Part shown: one piece after another, positions 42,435-53,400 of the stretch
Layout of the letters: each line of letters begins with the position of its first letter
Position numbering within the stretch: position 1 is the stretch's first letter
Assembly (NCBI GenBank): GCA_905197045.1
Contig: CAJJXG010000005.1
Location: 1 to 64,000 of the forward strand
Source of the DNA: an uncultured Caryophanales bacterium
GTDB lineage: Bacteria; Bacillota_I; Bacilli_A; RFN20; CAG-826
DNA length: 64,000 bases
Reading direction: 5' to 3'
Translations under genes and position numbers: made by a program
The notes under the pieces: model-generated
What the model was told of the DNA's origin: nothing
What the model saw: the letters and a program-made list of their open reading frames with translations, nothing else
The model's database searches: none

Positions 42435-44333
42435 TTAATCTTTGTGATAATATTTAAATTTTAATGAGGCTAACGAATTGTTAGTTGAACTTGTTATTTG
42501 TTGGAAGAAATCATCTAAACCCATTCTTCCACCTCTAACTGCATCGTTTAAAATTGTTGACCATTGATTAATCCATTCGCCTTGTTCAAAATAAGACCAG
42601 TCGCCAATGTATGTATTGTCACTTTGGTATAAAACTGACCAATAATTTTCAATATTTAAAGCTCCTCTATCTCCTTCTTCACTTAGTTTATAAAAAGCTT
42701 GTTGTGTTCTTTCATTAGAATGAGATGGAACTAAATCATAACCATCAGCAAGATAACTTTCACCTTCTTCTGAACAAAGGTATTGTAAGAATTTAAATGC
42801 TGCATCTTTATATCTTGAATTTGCAGGAATAGCATATCCAAAGTTGTTGCTTGATCCGCTTGGAGCAACCTCAACTTTAGTGCCGTTCATTTCAAGAACT
42901 TTGCCTTCAAATACTCCACCGTTTTCATCGCCATAATCTTTCCCAATAACTCTAATGTTTTCAGCACCAACATTACCTTCATCTTCAAATTCACGGAAAG
43001 TATAAAGTGGGCAAACATCATATTCAAATCTTGGATTTTCGCCACCAACTGCATCATATAGTGTTTTAATTGAAGCGTTGCCATCAACAACCATTAAAGT
43101 TTCTTGGGTTGTAAAATATTGAACTTTACCTGTATTTTGGAAAACTGGAGTTGGAGATATTTTCATACCTTCACTACCTAATTCACCTTTAGAATCAACT
43201 GCAGCATTTTTAGCATGAGATAAAGCAACAAATTCTCTAAATTGATCGTATTGAGATGGAATTTCGTGAAGTGAATCTGCTAAGTCGCCAAGCCCATTAT
43301 TGGCTAAATATTTACGCCCATTATAACGAACAGTTTCACCAGCTTTATATGCAACACCATTTATTGTGCAATCTTTAGTGACAAAATAACTTGGATTTTC
43401 ATCGCCTAAAGTAAATACATTTTTGTTTAAATCGTAATCCCAAGCAGCACAGTCTCCTCCTACTGCCCAACCATGTGAGAACCACCATTCATTAGCAATA
43501 CCATATGTTGTTGGTGAAGATTGATTCCAAGATTTAGAAAAATTCTTTGATAAAGTATTCATTTCCTTAAATGACATTGGAATACGATCATTAAAAACTT
43601 TTACTACATTTTCACCATCTAAGTTGGTAGATGCTTTAAAGTTTTTGGCATCGCCTGTCAAATAATCAGTTGTATATTCGGCATAGCCTCTAGCAGCAAA
43701 GTTTGTGCCATGTTCTTTGTTATAAGCGTCTAATTCGTCTTCTGTTACGTGAATGATATTTACATTACCAGATTCTAAAGCTGAGGCATTGTAAAAAATA
43801 ACAGAAGCACCTGCACCAAATGGTAAGGCATAAAGATCTTGGCCTAAACCGCCTTCTAATGTTTCAACATTAAATCTAAATCTGTCAATATTACCAGGTC
43901 TTACATCATCTTTATTGTATAAAGGTTGGCCATTATCATCCTTTAATATTAAATCTTGTTTTTCTGGATTATTAAAATACTCTTTATCTAAATTTACATA
44001 AAAACCTTGATTAACATTATTAAAGAAATAACGATCTTGACAGAAAACAATATCAGCACGATATTGTCCAGTACAATATTGGTATGAATTAGAAGAAATA
44101 TCAGTTTGTGGTGTAGCTTTAACGAATACACCATCTTCCTTTCCTCTTCCATTATTGTAAGAATCAACCAAAGCTTTCATTTTTGTATTATTAGTATCTG
44201 AACTTAAAAACCAAAAATTAATACGTGTAGTATTTCCGTCATTTCCACCACCACCATTGCCTCCGCCACAGGATCCTAAGGTGAAAATTCCAGCTCCTAC
44301 GAGAAGTATGGATGCTATTTTTTTAAATTTCAT
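42435..44333 (-). CDS. Extracellular sugar-binding lipoprotein
   Basis: A 632-aa lipoprotein (lipobox TLGSC followed by a Gly/Asn-rich linker) of the CUT1 solute-binding family. The start of the mature fold (TRINFWFLSSDTNNTKMKALV) and the segments GNASIKTLYDAVGG and FKFLQYLCSEEG are typical of ABC sugar-binding proteins. It is about 200 residues longer than MalE-type proteins, as is common for binding proteins of large oligosaccharides in Bacillota. It precedes two permeases. Confidence 0.92.
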   Translation of the reverse strand: MKFKKIASILLVGAGIFTLGSCGGGNGGGGNDGNTTRINFWFLSSDTNNTKMKALVDSYNNGRGKEDGVFVKATPQTDISSNSYQYCTGQYRADIVFCQDRYFFNNVNQGFYVNLDKEYFNNPEKQDLILKDDNGQPLYNKDDVRPGNIDRFRFNVETLEGGLGQDLYALPFGAGASVIFYNASALESGNVNIIHVTEDELDAYNKEHGTNFAARGYAEYTTDYLTGDAKNFKASTNLDGENVVKVFNDRIPMSFKEMNTLSKNFSKSWNQSSPTTYGIANEWWFSHGWAVGGDCAAWDYDLNKNVFTLGDENPSYFVTKDCTINGVAYKAGETVRYNGRKYLANNGLGDLADSLHEIPSQYDQFREFVALSHAKNAAVDSKGELGSEGMKISPTPVFQNTGKVQYFTTQETLMVVDGNASIKTLYDAVGGENPRFEYDVCPLYTFREFEDEGNVGAENIRVIGKDYGDENGGVFEGKVLEMNGTKVEVAPSGSSNNFGYAIPANSRYKDAAFKFLQYLCSEEGESYLADGYDLVPSHSNERTQQAFYKLSEEGDRGALNIENYWSVLYQSDNTYIGDWSYFEQGEWINQWSTILNDAVRGGRMGLDDFFQQITSSTNNSLASLKFKYYHKD

Positions 44334-44351
44334 TTTTTATCCTCCTAAAAT

Positions 44352-46280
44352 TTATTTATTTAAAAATGATCTTTCCATTATTGAATTAGTCGTTTCTTGA
44401 TCAAAAAGATGAATTTTTTCTTCTTTGAATTGAATGTTGATGGTATCACCAACTTTTTCGTTAATTCTTCCCAAAAGTTTGATGACGACATTTCCAGCAA
44501 CATCATCAATTTCGTTACCAAAATTAACATGTATATGGCTTTCACTTCCTAAAAGTTCAACTAAAGTAATTTTTACAGGGTATCCTTCTTTAGAAATCGA
44601 AATGTCTTCACCTCTAACACCAAGAATTACTTTATGAGATAAGCCATCACAATATTCATCTTTGATTTTTCTAAGTTTCTCTAAATCATAAGTGACTTCT
44701 TTATCACTATTTTCAGCTTTAAAGAAAAGTTTGCCTTTAACAATTCTAATTTCTCCTTTAAAGAAATTCATTTGTGGCGTTCCAATAAATCCAGCAACAA
44801 ATGTATTGTTAGGGAAATCAAATAAATTTGTAGGTGAATCAATTTGTTGAATGATTCCGTCTTTCATAACAACAATTCTTGTGCCCATTGTCATAGCTTC
44901 AACTTGGTCATGAGTAACATAAATAAATGTTGTTTTTAATTTTTCATGTAAATTAGAAATTTCAGCTCTCATTGTTGCTCTTAACTTTGCATCAAGATTT
45001 GACAATGGTTCATCGAGTAAAAATACTTTTGGTGAACGAACAATAGCCCTTCCTAAAGCAATTCTTTGTCTTTGACCACCACTCATTTCACGTGGTTTTC
45101 TATCTAACAATTCGTTAATATCAAGGACATCAGCAGCTTTTTTAACTTTGTAATCAATTTCTTCTTTTGTATATTTTCTATAAGCAAAAACTGGTTGAGG
45201 AGTCGATGTATATAGATCAATTTTCTTTTGTGTGCTTGATTTTATATTATTTAAGTTTTCTTTTCTTATACCTAAAACTTCAATTTCTTCTTTTAAGAAT
45301 TTAATTTCATCTAGTAAAGCTTCTCTATTTAACTCAAGACGATACGATTCATTTTGTGCTTTTAAATCGTTTTTATCTTGATACTTTGGTGATTTTAATG
45401 TTTCACTAATTTGTTTTTCTTCATCTTCTTTTAACTTTAATGCATTAAGATCTTTTTCAAGTAAGATTTTATCCTTTGCTTCAACTTTTTCATAATAAGC
45501 AAGATTTTTCTTATTTTTTAATAAACTTTTTTTATCAATTTCATATTTTTGATATGGCTTTAAAGTTTCATAAATATTTTTGATATCATTATTTCGATTT
45601 TCGACATCGTTTCTAATTTCTTGCATTTTATTTTTAATGTTCTTTACTTTTTCCTCAAAAGCATCAACTTCATTTACAAGCTTTTCTTTCGCTGAATTTA
45701 ATTTAGAAACTCTTAATTGAATTAGTCTACTTAATGAATGTTTTGAACTTAATTTATTTAAATCAATATCAATATTTTCAATTTGTTTTTTCTTATTTGA
45801 AATTTTATTGCTTAATGGAATTAAACTATTGGATATTTTTTTGCTTTCTTTTAAAAGCTCTTTGATTTTTAAATTATGTTCGTTGACTTTTGAAAGACCT
45901 TCTTTTACGGCTTCATTGTTTTCATCATATATAGGAAAAGCAAATTTTCTTAAGGATAATCCGAAAGCAATGTTTTTATAAGCGGTCATATGAGGATAAA
46001 GAGCATAGTTTTGGAAAACCATTGCGATATCTCTATCTTTTGGTTCAACATCATTCATATATTGACCATCAATATAAAGTTCTCCACTGCTAATTTCTTC
46101 AAGACCTGCAATCATACGAAGCGTTGTCGATTTACCACATCCAGAAGGTCCAACAAATACAATGAATTCATTGTCTTCAATTTCAATATTAAAATCCTTT
46201 ACTGCCGCAACACCATCTCTTTGTCTTTTATCTCTACTTGGATAAATTTTATAGATGTTTTTTAACACAACTCCCGCCAT
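44352..46280 (-). CDS. MsmX/UgpC-type sugar ABC ATPase with coiled-coil insertion
   Basis: A 642-aa ATPase, where MsmX/UgpC proteins are normally about 370 aa. Walker A GPSGCGKST (44-52), Q-loop FQNYALYPHM (89-98), signature MSGGQRQ (399-405), Walker B VFLLDEP (419-425), H-loop H457 and the C-terminal regulatory OB domain (VILGVRGEDI) are intact. Residues ~113-367 (about 45180-45944) are an extra, highly charged coiled-coil block within the helical subdomain, between LRK and YTKEEIDYKV. Similar insertions are known in mycoplasma homologues, so this is not an assembly error. It energises the adjacent permeases. Confidence 0.93.
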   Translation of the reverse strand: MAGVVLKNIYKIYPSRDKRQRDGVAAVKDFNIEIEDNEFIVFVGPSGCGKSTTLRMIAGLEEISSGELYIDGQYMNDVEPKDRDIAMVFQNYALYPHMTAYKNIAFGLSLRKFAFPIYDENNEAVKEGLSKVNEHNLKIKELLKESKKISNSLIPLSNKISNKKKQIENIDIDLNKLSSKHSLSRLIQLRVSKLNSAKEKLVNEVDAFEEKVKNIKNKMQEIRNDVENRNNDIKNIYETLKPYQKYEIDKKSLLKNKKNLAYYEKVEAKDKILLEKDLNALKLKEDEEKQISETLKSPKYQDKNDLKAQNESYRLELNREALLDEIKFLKEEIEVLGIRKENLNNIKSSTQKKIDLYTSTPQPVFAYRKYTKEEIDYKVKKAADVLDINELLDRKPREMSGGQRQRIALGRAIVRSPKVFLLDEPLSNLDAKLRATMRAEISNLHEKLKTTFIYVTHDQVEAMTMGTRIVVMKDGIIQQIDSPTNLFDFPNNTFVAGFIGTPQMNFFKGEIRIVKGKLFFKAENSDKEVTYDLEKLRKIKDEYCDGLSHKVILGVRGEDISISKEGYPVKITLVELLGSESHIHVNFGNEIDDVAGNVVIKLLGRINEKVGDTINIQFKEEKIHLFDQETTNSIMERSFLNK

Positions 46281-46301
46281 AAAATCCTGTGAATTCTCCT
46301 C

Positions 46302-48533
46302 TCAATTTTCTTCTAATCTATTAAGCTTTATTAAAGTGCCTTTAAAAGCATTCCAATATGATTTGTTTGAAAAAATATTTAGACCAACCTTTCTTAAATA
46401 TTCACCGCTATAAACTTTATTATCTAAATCATTTTTATATAAATACTTATCATTTAAACCTTGAAACTTTACAAAATTATTTCCACCAAGCATTTCGCTT
46501 TCTTTATTAACGTAAAGAATCATTGCTTTATCTTTATTTTTATTAACGACTTCCATGCACATATGATTACTATTTCTTGGATTTGATAAATGATATAGCG
46601 TTCCTTCATTAATTAAATCTACATAATTTTCTTTATAAATTTGTGCGTATTTTTGGCAAATAGATAGTTGTTCACTTGTTAGTTTTGAAGGATCGAATTC
46701 ATAGCCAAATGTTCCAAATAGTGCAATCATTGCTCTAGTTTCAAAATCTGCTTCTTCATAAAAAGATAAATGGGAACCTAAAGTTGAAAGAGGATACCCT
46801 AACGAGGTGTTATATTGAATGTACATTCTTTTAGCACCATTTGTGTTATCGCTACACCAAATTTGTGGAGAATAATAAAGTACTCCAAGATCAAATCTGC
46901 CGCCACCGCCAGCACACCCTTCGATTAATAAATTTGGATAACTTGTTTTTAACATTTCGTAAAGTTTATAAAAGCCAATTACTTGACGATATAAAACTTC
47001 TCCTTGTCTATTCTTTTTTAAATTATTTGAATAGTGCTCATAAATTTCACGATTATAATCCCATTTAACATAATCAATTGAATATTTATCTAAAATTTTT
47101 TTCATTTGACGAAAAACATTTAAAATCACTTTTTCATTTGTAAAATCTAAATTTAATTGATGACGACCAGTTAATAAATTATTTTTAGCTTTTCCTAAAA
47201 CGTATTCTGGATGAGTACGATATAAATCACTATCTGGACTAATCATTTCAGGTTCAAACCAAATACCAAATTTCAGTCCTTTAGAGTGAGCAAAATCAAC
47301 AACTTTCTTTAAGTCAACTTTTTTATTAACATACCAATCACCCAAACTGGAATCATCGGAATCTCTATGACCAAACCATCCATCATCTAAAACGAATAAA
47401 TCAATATTCATTTCTTTACCTTTATCAATAAATTTGATTAATGAATCAGTATTAAAATCAAATCCAACTGCTTCCCAACAATTTAGCAATAATGGACGAT
47501 AACCATATTGATTTTTGTCAATACAAAGGTTTTCTTTGATAAAAGAATGGAATTGATGAGACATATAATCAATTCCTTTATTTGAATATGAAATAATAGC
47601 TTGTGGAGTTTCAAAACTATCACCAGATTTTAAAGTTATCTCAAAATCATAATCATTAATTCCATAAGCAATGCTTAAACTATGTAAAGTATTTTGGTCT
47701 TTATTTATACTGAATTTAAAATTACCACTCCAAATTAAGTTAAAACCAATTGCTTCTCCACTTGAATATGTTGTTTCTTTCTTCGTTAAAAAAATAAATG
47801 GATTTTCATAATGTGAACTTCTGCCTTGCTTTGATTCAATAACTTGGCAATCTGAAACGATTTCATTAACCACTTCGTTTCGTTCGTTTCCCCAAGAACC
47901 ACAAAAGTGATGAACCAAATAATCATCATTATTTAATGACATTTGCATTGAATAGCAGCGATTTAATTTAATAGAATCTTTTTCATTGTTAACAACTTTA
48001 AATGATTTGACAATAATGTCTTTATCATTATAGATTGAGATAAATTCATAAAGATAAATGGAACTTTCGCTATCCTTTAAAAGTATTTCTAAAGTATCAA
48101 CATTTTCTTCGTTTTGTATTTTTAAAGAATTTAATTTTCTATCTGCACTTGGTAAATCTAGTAAAGGTTTAATTCCTTTATAAATTTTATGAGAAATATA
48201 TTTAAAATTACTTTCAAAAGATCCATCACTCTTTCTAAGAATAATGGCTGATTCACGAAAATCATTAAACCCATGTGAAAAAATTTCTTGATTACCTAAA
48301 TCTGTGCGATAACTTTCTTCGCCATCTTTTAAAGTTATTTCTTCATTTATATTTTTGTCAAAATATGAAGTAGGCCATCGAGTTCCAACTAATTGAGCTA
48401 AATCGAATAAATTATCTAGTCTCTCTCCAAAATAGGGATTTTGTAAAAAACCAAATTTATTTATATAAACATAATAACTAATGTTGCTGTTATATAAATG
48501 AATAAGGGTTTTATTCTTTGTTTCTTGAATCAT
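46302..48533 (-). CDS. GH36 alpha-galactosidase
   Basis: Hydrolyses terminal alpha-1,6-galactose from raffinose-type or galactomannan oligosaccharides. The 743-aa protein has no signal peptide. The catalytic barrel shows LDDGWFGHRDSDDSSLGDW, the nucleophile segment YVKWDYNRE and the acid/base segment WCSDNTNGAKR, all intact. It is the first gene after the regulated promoter near 48570, which carries two LacI-type operators and a cre site, so it heads the long operon. An AAGGA ribosome site precedes the ATG. Confidence 0.94.
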   Translation of the reverse strand: MIQETKNKTLIHLYNSNISYYVYINKFGFLQNPYFGERLDNLFDLAQLVGTRWPTSYFDKNINEEITLKDGEESYRTDLGNQEIFSHGFNDFRESAIILRKSDGSFESNFKYISHKIYKGIKPLLDLPSADRKLNSLKIQNEENVDTLEILLKDSESSIYLYEFISIYNDKDIIVKSFKVVNNEKDSIKLNRCYSMQMSLNNDDYLVHHFCGSWGNERNEVVNEIVSDCQVIESKQGRSSHYENPFIFLTKKETTYSSGEAIGFNLIWSGNFKFSINKDQNTLHSLSIAYGINDYDFEITLKSGDSFETPQAIISYSNKGIDYMSHQFHSFIKENLCIDKNQYGYRPLLLNCWEAVGFDFNTDSLIKFIDKGKEMNIDLFVLDDGWFGHRDSDDSSLGDWYVNKKVDLKKVVDFAHSKGLKFGIWFEPEMISPDSDLYRTHPEYVLGKAKNNLLTGRHQLNLDFTNEKVILNVFRQMKKILDKYSIDYVKWDYNREIYEHYSNNLKKNRQGEVLYRQVIGFYKLYEMLKTSYPNLLIEGCAGGGGRFDLGVLYYSPQIWCSDNTNGAKRMYIQYNTSLGYPLSTLGSHLSFYEEADFETRAMIALFGTFGYEFDPSKLTSEQLSICQKYAQIYKENYVDLINEGTLYHLSNPRNSNHMCMEVVNKNKDKAMILYVNKESEMLGGNNFVKFQGLNDKYLYKNDLDNKVYSGEYLRKVGLNIFSNKSYWNAFKGTLIKLNRLEEN

Positions 48534-48545
48534 TTTTACATCCTT

Positions 48546-48559
48546 TGAAAGCGCTTACA
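48546..48559. promoter_or_regulatory. cre (CcpA) site
   Basis: TGAAAGCGCTTACA fits the consensus TGWAAGCGYTWNCA at every position. It lies just downstream of the -10 box, overlapping the expected start of transcription, a repressing position. Confidence 0.8.
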
Positions 48560-48564
48560 TCATT

Positions 48565-48594
48565 ATCATAAACTTACATTAACGTTAATGTCAA
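48565..48594 (-). promoter_or_regulatory. Promoter of the GH36 operon
   Basis: On the minus strand a perfect TTGACA (48589-48594) and TATGAT (48565-48570) are spaced 18 nt. Operator B overlaps the -35 and spacer. Confidence 0.65.
48576..48591. promoter_or_regulatory. LacI-type operator, copy B
   Basis: ACATTAACGTTAATGT, a perfect 16-bp palindrome with the central CG usual for LacI-family sites. It lies in the spacer and -35 region of the GH36 promoter. Confidence 0.8.
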
Positions 48595-48606
48595 TAAAAT
48601 TTGAAA

Positions 48607-48622
48607 ACATTAACGTTATTTT
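48607..48622. promoter_or_regulatory. LacI-type operator, copy C
   Basis: ACATTAACGTTATTTT matches the operator at 14 of 16 positions. Its centre is 31 bp from copy B, about three helical turns, which would allow cooperative binding on one face of the DNA. Confidence 0.6.
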
Positions 48623-48660
48623 TCAATTACATATTGGCACTTATATAAAATTATTTTTAG

Positions 48661-50412
48661 TTATTTGAATCTATCGTGAAGCTTTTTTAATTTATTAATA
48701 TTAATTTTAGCTTTTCTATCAGCAGTAAAGATACCATTAATTTCTTGTTCGACATCTGTTAATTGAGTCATGCAAAAACATCTAAAATTTTTATTTGAAT
48801 AAATATAATCTAATTGATCTTTATATTTAGCTAAATACTCCGTTTCACTTGTTACACCTTTACCATAGCCCCACTTAGCATCTTCAAAATTAGCATTAAA
48901 AGCAATTCCTGCAAATTCCGTTAATGCAAATGGTTGTCCTTTATAATTAGCATATCCATCAACAAAAAAGTATTTATCTCCATCAACACATAAAGCATTT
49001 TTATTGTGTTTAATATCTTCTACGCCCTTATCAAGTATCTTTTTAAGATCATGACTTGTTTCACTATAATTATGGCAAGTTATGATATCTGTATAAGTTT
49101 GTTCCCAACCATCGTTTGATATTACAAATCTATCTTCAGCCATTTTCTTAAATTTAAAATATTGATTATTTACAAAATCTAAAACTTCTTTATATCTTCT
49201 AACAATATCAAAAACACCCCACGTTTCATTAAATAAAACAATTTCGATAATTGAAGGATGATTAAAATTATCTAAATACATACATGGAGCTTGTTTATTG
49301 TATTGCTTATAAAAATCGTAACTATAATTCATTACAGAAGGAATTTCTAAACTAGCATATAGTCCAAATAAGTCCTGATAATAATAAAATAATGGTGTTT
49401 CAATCTTTTCATGTTTTCTTAATCCATTAAAACCACAATCTCTAATTAAGGATAAATCTAAAATCGCATCTTCTTCGCTTGGCGTTAATCCACCTCCATT
49501 AAAGTAACCTTGGTCAAGAACCATCTTTAAATAAGTATCTTTATCATTAATAAATATTTTTCCATCTTTAGATTTTAATGAAATGAATCCGCAATATGTG
49601 AGAAATTCATCACAAATCTCACCTTTTTTGAATAATTTAATTGTTAAATTATATAATTTTGGATTCTCATAAGAGTAAGGAAGTACATCATCTAAAGTCA
49701 TTAAAAACTCATTCTCTTTGTTGTTTAAATCAAAATTAAACTTCTTATTAATATCATCAAAAGAAATTTCAATTTGATAATCATCTTCGATATTAGGAAT
49801 GAATTTAGCTTTTAAAGTTTTAGTTAAATAATCACCCTTTAAATAAAATTCCTTAATATAATTTTTATTTAAAACTTCAACATATACATCTTTATAGATG
49901 CCACTACTTTTTGAATAAAAACAAGTTTCATTTTCGTTCTTCCAATGTTGCTTTCCTCTAATTTGATCAATATGGCCTTTATCAGTGACTCTAACTGTAA
50001 TTTTATTTTTTCCTTTAATTAAATTTGTTAATTCAAAAGAAAAAGCATCATATCCACCAATATGATGAAAGACATATAAGCCATTTATAAATACATCGGT
50101 TTCATAATCAACACCAAGAAAATGAATCAAATATACTTTCGCAAGATCATTTATTTCAATCTCTTTTTCATACCAAATATAATCAATTTCATCATTTGTA
50201 TTTATACCACTTTTAAAAGTTTGATAAGCATATGGTACATTAATTTCTAAATGGTTTTGTGGAAATTCTTTATAAAAACCTTGCAAAACCCCAATATTTT
50301 CTTCATCAAAAGCAAACTTCCACTTTCCATTTAAATTTAAAAAATTGCTTCTATAAAATTGTGGATTAGGATGATTTTTATGATATGATTTAGTATGCTT
50401 AAATTGAAACAT
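48661..50412 (-). CDS. GH2-family glycosidase
   Basis: A 583-aa cytoplasmic GH2 enzyme (sugar-binding, Ig-like and TIM-barrel domains) without the C-terminal domains of LacZ. The acid/base Glu is seen in VLFNETWG and the nucleophile Glu in ALTEFAG. The length fits beta-glucuronidase or small beta-galactosidase/mannosidase types; specificity cannot be fixed. It is the third gene of the GH78-GH2-GH2 operon, 10 nt after the LacZ-type gene. Confidence 0.88.
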   Translation of the reverse strand: MFQFKHTKSYHKNHPNPQFYRSNFLNLNGKWKFAFDEENIGVLQGFYKEFPQNHLEINVPYAYQTFKSGINTNDEIDYIWYEKEIEINDLAKVYLIHFLGVDYETDVFINGLYVFHHIGGYDAFSFELTNLIKGKNKITVRVTDKGHIDQIRGKQHWKNENETCFYSKSSGIYKDVYVEVLNKNYIKEFYLKGDYLTKTLKAKFIPNIEDDYQIEISFDDINKKFNFDLNNKENEFLMTLDDVLPYSYENPKLYNLTIKLFKKGEICDEFLTYCGFISLKSKDGKIFINDKDTYLKMVLDQGYFNGGGLTPSEEDAILDLSLIRDCGFNGLRKHEKIETPLFYYYQDLFGLYASLEIPSVMNYSYDFYKQYNKQAPCMYLDNFNHPSIIEIVLFNETWGVFDIVRRYKEVLDFVNNQYFKFKKMAEDRFVISNDGWEQTYTDIITCHNYSETSHDLKKILDKGVEDIKHNKNALCVDGDKYFFVDGYANYKGQPFALTEFAGIAFNANFEDAKWGYGKGVTSETEYLAKYKDQLDYIYSNKNFRCFCMTQLTDVEQEINGIFTADRKAKININKLKKLHDRFK

Positions 50413-50422
50413 AAATGTCTCC

Positions 50423-53400
50423 TTATTTTAATGATGGCTCAATATTAAATGAAAATTCATAAACTTTATTAGCTTTTAGTTCATAAGGTCTATGAACAGG
50501 AGCTGCCCAAGAATCGTCTCCGCCAATTCCTCTTGTAAACCCAGCTATGGTTAAATAATTCGAGCAAGAAAATGGCAGGCACTCCTTATGATCTGCATTT
50601 TCAATTTCAAATTCGTTATTTTCTAAAAACTTAAAAGCAAAATCTTCCTTGTCTTTAAAAATTCTTAAATTGCTATTTGCTCCATGAAGAACAAGATACT
50701 TTGTTCCTAAATGATTCCCACATTCTTGAGGTAATATATAATCAACATATTCATCTTTAGCTTTAGTATTATAGATTCCAAGATATTCTCCGCCCAAACG
50801 ATCGACGTAATTATCAAGTGGACCATAGCCAAAATAAGTTAAAGTATCGATTGATTTAGCTAATGAGAATCTAAGGCCGAAAATACCAATATCATCAACA
50901 TCTTTTAATGGATCCATGTGAACTTTAACGTTCATGGTTCCGTTCTTATTTACATGATAGGTAACCTTAATAAATTCATTCTCTTTACGATTAACATAAT
51001 ACTTATAAGAAATTTCGAAATATTCATTTGTATGCTTATCGTCTATCTCAATATCTCCATAATCAGATTCCAAAAGTTTAGAAAATCCTAAAAGTTTATT
51101 GTCGAAATAGGTCATTTTGTTCCCGATATCGTTTGAAGTCGATGGTCTAAATAATGTTGGTAAAATATCGCGTTTGATATATTGATCACCATTAACCTCA
51201 ATACCAATTAAGCCAGGCATTTTTTGGGCAAATTTACCCATAGAGAAATAGTAAATAAAGTTATCACCTTCAACTCCAATATTATAAAAGCCTTTATGAA
51301 CTTTAAATTTACTAGAATTATAAAGTGAAGCAAACTTACCTTCATTCATAACTTTTTCTTCTCTTACAATTTGTTTTCCATCTTTTAGAGCAGTAATTCT
51401 AAACAAAATAAGTTTTGATTTATTTAAATTACATGTAAAACTCAGTTCTTTTTTACATTTTGATGTTGGTTCGCAGTTAATTTTAAATGTTTCTTTATGA
51501 ACCGTCACATTGTCTTCAACTACTTCAAATATAAAATCATATTCATTTAAATTTATAAAAAGATTGCGGTTAATTAGTTCAACAAAATTATTGGAAATTT
51601 TAACACTAATTGGTGAATAATAATATTTTACATTCTTAGCTTTTGACGATTTATCAGCGATTTTTCTATCAGCAAAGATAATTCCATTACAACAAAAATC
51701 TTCATCATTAGGTTTTTCTAAATAATCTCCGCCATAGGATAACATTTCTTTCCCACTTTGATTTTTTATAAACAATCCTTGATCAATAAAATCCCAAATA
51801 AAGCCGCCAGCAAAGCTATCACATGTATCAAATAAATTAACATATTCGTCTAGGTTTCCAGTGGAATTACCCATGGAATGAGAATATTCACAAATCAAAT
51901 AAGGTTTTATAGGATTTTCTTTATCATATTTTATAATGTCTTCAACTTTAGGATACATTCTTGAATATACATCAGTAACATTAAGATCTCCTGGTACTGG
52001 CCACCAACCACAAACTCCTTCGTAATGAACAATGACATCACTATTTCTATTCTTTAGCCATTGACGCATTTTCATGAAAGTATCACCAATTCCACTTTCA
52101 TTGCCTAACGAATAACAGAAAATTGAAGGATGATTTTTATCTCTTTCATACATTCTTTCAATTCTACTTAAAGCGATATTTGCCCATTCTTCTTTTCCGT
52201 CAGGAATATATGTTTTTCTATCATAATGATTAGTCCAACTTCCTAAGGAACCATGACTTTCAAAACAAGCTTCATCCATTATGTAAAGACCATATTGATC
52301 AGCAAAATCATAAAATTCATTTCTGTTAGGATAATGGGATGTTCTAATAGCATTGATGTTATGATCTTTCATAAACTTAACATCAAATAGGCAATCATCA
52401 AGAGTCACGTTTCTTCCTCTTTTATAATTCCGTTCATGTCTATCAACACCTCGAATGGCTAGTTTTTTACCATTATAAATAATATGTGTTCCTTCAATAT
52501 GAACTTCTTTAAATCCAACTTTCTCTTTAAGTATTTCGATTAATTCATCTTTTTCATCATAAAGTTTAACAAGAAGTGTATAAAGGTTTGGTTTTTCTTC
52601 GCTATATGCGTTAACTTTGTCTATTGAGGCTGAAATTTTATTGTCTTTAGTGACTAGATGTAAAATTTCTTTATTATTTTCTTCAATTAAAATAAATTCT
52701 TTTCTTAAATTATCGATATTGCCAGTCAAATTAACATTTAAAGTACCGCTTTCGTTTTCAAATTTATATTTTGATTTAATGTCGATATCGAAGATAGACT
52801 TTTTATTTAATTCAGATAAAGTTACATCTCTAAATAAGCCACTAAAACGATAAAAATCTTGGCTTAAAATATAACTTGACGAACTATAATAAAAAACAAT
52901 TGCTGCTATTCTATTTGTGCCATCTTTTAAGAACTTTGTAATATCAAATTCACTATCTGTATATAAGGTTTCCGAATAACCTACAAATTCAGAGTTAACA
53001 AATAAAAATAAAGCTGTTTCAAAACCCTTAAAATTTAAAATATATTTTTTATTAAGATTTATCTTATCGATTTTTAAATCCTTAAGATAAATCATATAAG
53101 GATTTTTTACATCGATAAACTTATTATCTTTTGGAAAGATTTTATAATCGATATAACCATCAAAAGGATATTGGGTATTAATGTATTTAGGTTTTCCATA
53201 TCCTTGAATTTGAATCGATAAAGGGACTTCAACATTATTCACTTTAGTTAAATCAGATTTAATTAAAGCATCTAAATTATTAAGATCATTATAATCTTCA
53301 GAATAAATTCCATGCCAATCGTCATTGATTACTCTTTCAACAAGATTATTCTCTTTTAAATCTTTTTCAGATTCATAGCGCTTAATATAAGCATGTGGTT

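Noticed and set aside
44352..46280. ABC ATPase insertion as an assembly error or frameshift fusion
   Set aside because: The frame is continuous, the insert is a plausible coiled coil, and similar insertions occur in mycoplasma homologs.
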